From: CAZTLI01 sp964614375
GTDB taxonomy: Bacteria > Chloroflexota > Anaerolineae > Aggregatilineales > Phototrophicaceae
Direction: 5' to 3'
Length of the DNA: 9,032 nt
Assembly (NCBI GenBank): GCA_964614375.1
Contig: CAZTLI010000211.1
Coordinates: forward strand, 1 to 9,032
The number at the start of each line of letters is the position of its first letter. Position 1 is the stretch's first letter. A program made the position numbers and the translations under genes. Of this stretch, positions 6,962 to 9,032 are shown in pieces. The notes under the pieces were generated by a model. That model saw only the letters and a list, made by a program, of their open reading frames with translations, was not told the origin of the DNA and made no database searches.

Positions 6962-8194
6962 TTAGATTGACCCGAAGACCAACGACGCATTTTGTCCACC
7001 TAGCCCAAAGCTGTTTGACATCACATATTTCAAATCAGGCACGTCACGCGCCACATTCGGCACATAATCCAGATCACAGTCTGGATCGGGTGTTTCATAG
7101 TTAATTGTGGGTGGAATAACCCTGTTCTTTACAATAAGCGCACAGATGACCGCTTCAATTGCGCCCGATGCTGCCATTGCGTGTCCCATCATACTCTTTG
7201 TTGAGCTTACACAAAGGCGGTAGGCATGGTCACCGAACAACCTTTTAATCGCTTTGGTCTCTATCGAGTCATTTGACACGGTTGATGTACCATGTGCATT
7301 GATATATTGCAATTCATCAACCGGCAATCGCGCATCTTGTAATGCCCATTTCATCGAACGAACAGCCCCATCACCTTCCGGGTCTATAGCGGCAATATGA
7401 TAGGCATCGGACGAAGCGCCATGTCCTAGAACCTCCGCATAGATTGGTGCATCTCTCTGTAGAGCATGGGACAGACTTTCAAGCACAACGACCCCACAAC
7501 CCTCACTAAATGCAAATCCTGAACGATTAGCGTCAAATGGACGACTGGCAGCGGTGGGATTGTCATTGTATTCTGTGGCCAGTACCTTCATGGCATCAAA
7601 CGATGCAATCGTGTAGTCTTGTAAGACGGATTCTACACCGCCTGCGATTACCACATCGCAACGTCCGTTGCGGATGAGGTCAGCAGATTCTCCTACAGAT
7701 TGTGTCCCAGCCGCGCACGCTGTCGCGGGAGCATTCAAGGGGCCAAACGCACGCATATAGCGACTGACATAGTGCGCGGGCATATTCGGTAGGGCGTTCA
7801 CCATCATCAAAGGGTTGGGCTTACTATAGTCGGTAGTTTTGTAACGATAGGTATTCTGCTCAGATAGCTCAAAACAACCTATGGTTGTGCCAAGCGTCAC
7901 ACCGACACGCTCCCCCTGTTCTTCAAGCTGCGCTATAGTCAGCCCGGCATCCTCAACTGCCATCAGAGACGAGGCAATAGCAAATTGCGTCGCTCGTCCA
8001 ATTCGCCGAACTTCTTTGCGGTCTATATATTCAGAGGGGTCAAAATCACGCACTTCCCCAACCGTTTCTAATATGCTGATACCGGAGCATCCAGCTTTTA
8101 GGTTCTCCCAGAGGCGCGATGCCGTTCCAAGAACGGTGACGGCACCTATACCTGTGACAACAACTCTGGGGCGCCCATTGCGTAATAATTCCAT
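6962..8194 (-). CDS. fabF: 3-oxoacyl-[acyl-carrier-protein] synthase II (FabF/KAS II)
   Basis: FabF condenses malonyl-ACP with a growing acyl-ACP in cytosolic type II fatty acid synthesis. The protein is 410 residues, the usual length. It starts with the thiolase-fold motif RVVVTGIGAVT (10-20). The Cys-His-His catalytic triad is intact: Cys160 in ATACAAGTQS, His301 in NAHGTST and His338 in MGHAMAASG, with the conserved Lys333 in SSTKS and the gating Phe396 in NSFGLGGQNASLVF. The triad rules out FabH (Cys-His-Asn). FabB cannot be formally excluded, but the length, the motif style and the position after plsX favour FabF. Small departures from the common wording (AVTVLG for AVTPLG, TSTVSND for TSTPLND) do not touch catalysis. 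The ATG at 8192-8194 has GGAG 6 bases upstream, and the plsX stop lies 17 bases before the start. A terminator follows the TAA, so plsX-fabF ends this unit. Confidence 0.95.
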   Translation of the reverse strand: MELLRNGRPRVVVTGIGAVTVLGTASRLWENLKAGCSGISILETVGEVRDFDPSEYIDRKEVRRIGRATQFAIASSLMAVEDAGLTIAQLEEQGERVGVTLGTTIGCFELSEQNTYRYKTTDYSKPNPLMMVNALPNMPAHYVSRYMRAFGPLNAPATACAAGTQSVGESADLIRNGRCDVVIAGGVESVLQDYTIASFDAMKVLATEYNDNPTAASRPFDANRSGFAFSEGCGVVVLESLSHALQRDAPIYAEVLGHGASSDAYHIAAIDPEGDGAVRSMKWALQDARLPVDELQYINAHGTSTVSNDSIETKAIKRLFGDHAYRLCVSSTKSMMGHAMAASGAIEAVICALIVKNRVIPPTINYETPDPDCDLDYVPNVARDVPDLKYVMSNSFGLGGQNASLVFGSI

Positions 8195-8200
8195 TCTCTA

Positions 8201-8204
8201 CTCC
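8201..8204 (-). promoter_or_regulatory. Ribosome binding site of fabF
   Basis: GGAG on the minus strand lies 6 bases before the fabF ATG, within the 17-base gap after plsX. It supports the chosen start and independent translation initiation of fabF on a shared message. Confidence 0.6.
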
Positions 8205-8211
8205 ATTCGCC

Positions 8212-9032
8212 CTATGATTGCGCTTTAGCCAATTCTTCTTGTATCGCTTCGATTATGCGGGTTTGTATCGCTTTGCGAGCCTGGTGGATTGCATTCTTAA
8301 TTGCAATTTCATTAGAACGACCATGCCCAATTATAACAACCCCGTTCACCCCCAGTAGTGGTGCTCCACCGACTTCAAAGGTGTCCGCACGCTTACGAAC
8401 TCGATTAAATGCCGGGCGTGCAAGCAGCGCAGCTAATTTTGAGAACACAGTGCGAGTCAATTCGTCACGAATTAACTGACTCAGATAGGTTGTAGAAGCC
8501 TCGAAAGTTTTCGCAAAGATGTTTCCTACGAATCCATCAGTCACAATGACATCCGCAGCGTGGGTCATGACCTCTTTCGGTTCAACATTACCCACAAAAT
8601 TGATGTTTTCGCCTCTTAAAATTGCCGCAGCATCACGGATAAGTTGATTCCCTTTTCCCTCTTCTTCTCCGTTGGATAACAAGCCCACACGCGGTTTTGA
8701 AATGCCTAAAACAGAACGTGTATAAATACTCCCCATAAACGCAAATTGCACCATCCAATCCACTTTTGAATCAGCATTAGCGCCAATATCCAGAAATGTG
8801 ATCGGATGTCCTGCGATTGGATAAATACCACTCAGGGCAGGGCGCCGAACACCCGGAATCCGTCGTAACACACCTAACGTTGCTATGGCATGGGCTGCGC
8901 CGGTATTCCCCATCGTGACAAATCCGTCCGCGAGATTATCTTTAACGAGCCGCATACCAATGTGCATTGAGGATTCGGGTTTTGATTTCAGTACCTCAAC
9001 CGGCTTATCAGTCATGGTTATTTCTTGAGAGG
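8212..9032 (-). CDS. plsX: Phosphate acyltransferase PlsX, 5'-truncated by window edge
   Basis: PlsX converts acyl-ACP and phosphate to acyl-phosphate, the acyl donor for PlsY in phosphatidic acid synthesis; it works at the inner face of the membrane. About 272 C-terminal residues are visible of the roughly 330-340 usual for the family. The ATG at 9015 is internal: the frame stays open to the edge and reads Ser-Gln-Glu-Ile-Thr before MTDKPVEVLK, matching the family's conserved mid-protein segment. Further PlsX hallmarks in order are FVTMGNTGAAHAIA, LRRIPGVRRPAL, FLDIGANADSK, VQFAFMGSIY, GLLSNGEEEGKGNQL, NFVGNVEP and VTDGFVGNIFAKTFEA. The C-terminal part VGGAPLLGVNGVVIIGHGRS is also typical. 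The missing N-terminus is expected to hold the family's DAMGGD motif. It ends at TAG 8212-8214, 17 bases before fabF, with which it is very probably co-transcribed. Confidence 0.95.
   Translation of the reverse strand, partial: SQEITMTDKPVEVLKSKPESSMHIGMRLVKDNLADGFVTMGNTGAAHAIATLGVLRRIPGVRRPALSGIYPIAGHPITFLDIGANADSKVDWMVQFAFMGSIYTRSVLGISKPRVGLLSNGEEEGKGNQLIRDAAAILRGENINFVGNVEPKEVMTHAADVIVTDGFVGNIFAKTFEASTTYLSQLIRDELTRTVFSKLAALLARPAFNRVRKRADTFEVGGAPLLGVNGVVIIGHGRSNEIAIKNAIHQARKAIQTRIIEAIQEELAKAQS

Noticed and set aside
8122..8136. Short hairpin CCGTTC/GAACGG near the start of fabF
   Set aside because: It is only six base pairs, about 60 bases inside the coding region, and does not cover the ribosome site. 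The bases code for the conserved N-terminal motif.
9013..9015. ATG at 9015 as the true start of plsX
   Set aside because: The protein would lack about 65 residues of the family's N-terminus, and the five preceding in-frame residues up to the edge fit the conserved PlsX sequence.

Overview
This is a compact, ordinary-looking bacterial chromosomal window with standard bacterial signals (ATG starts, TAA/TAG/TGA stops) and GC content by eye in the mid-40s percent. The mix of genes is a GAF-PAS histidine kinase with the H-box SHDLKNPL, a secreted Thr/Pro-linker beta-propeller, a folate-dependent TrmFO instead of TrmA, a tightly packed TPR protein, and a plsX-fabF pair. This would fit a Chloroflexota (Anaerolineae-like) genome, but that placement is a low-confidence inference from protein style alone. 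No mobile element, CRISPR array, rRNA or tRNA was seen.

Layout. On the plus strand, positions 1-1539 carry the C-terminal part of a sensor histidine kinase whose start lies off the left edge. It is followed 32 bases later by a secreted six-bladed beta-propeller protein (1572-2612). A 70-base convergent gap (2613-2682) separates these from the rest, which is all on the minus strand. Reading in the direction of transcription from the right edge, there is plsX (start off the edge) and then fabF 17 bases later, ending in a stem-loop terminator at 6905-6935. A TATAAT promoter element at 6882-6887 then opens a second transcription unit: a TPR protein (5602-6849), trmFO (4252-5592), hflX (2937-4241) and an 82-residue two-helix membrane protein (2683-2931). 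The junctions in this unit are 5 to 10 bases long.

How the genes fit together. The plsX-fabF pair serves phospholipid and fatty acid synthesis: acyl-phosphate formation from acyl-ACP, and chain elongation. The second unit joins tRNA maturation (m5U54 by TrmFO) with a ribosome-associated GTPase (HflX), flanked by a protein-interaction TPR scaffold and an unknown small membrane protein. The plus-strand pair is a possible signalling kinase plus an exported protein, with no response regulator in view.

The window holds no clear new system. The points most worth a second look are an exact 16-bp inverted repeat across the convergent junction (2623-2638 and 2720-2735), the strongly A+C-rich first part of the propeller gene, and the unknown small membrane protein coupled to hflX.
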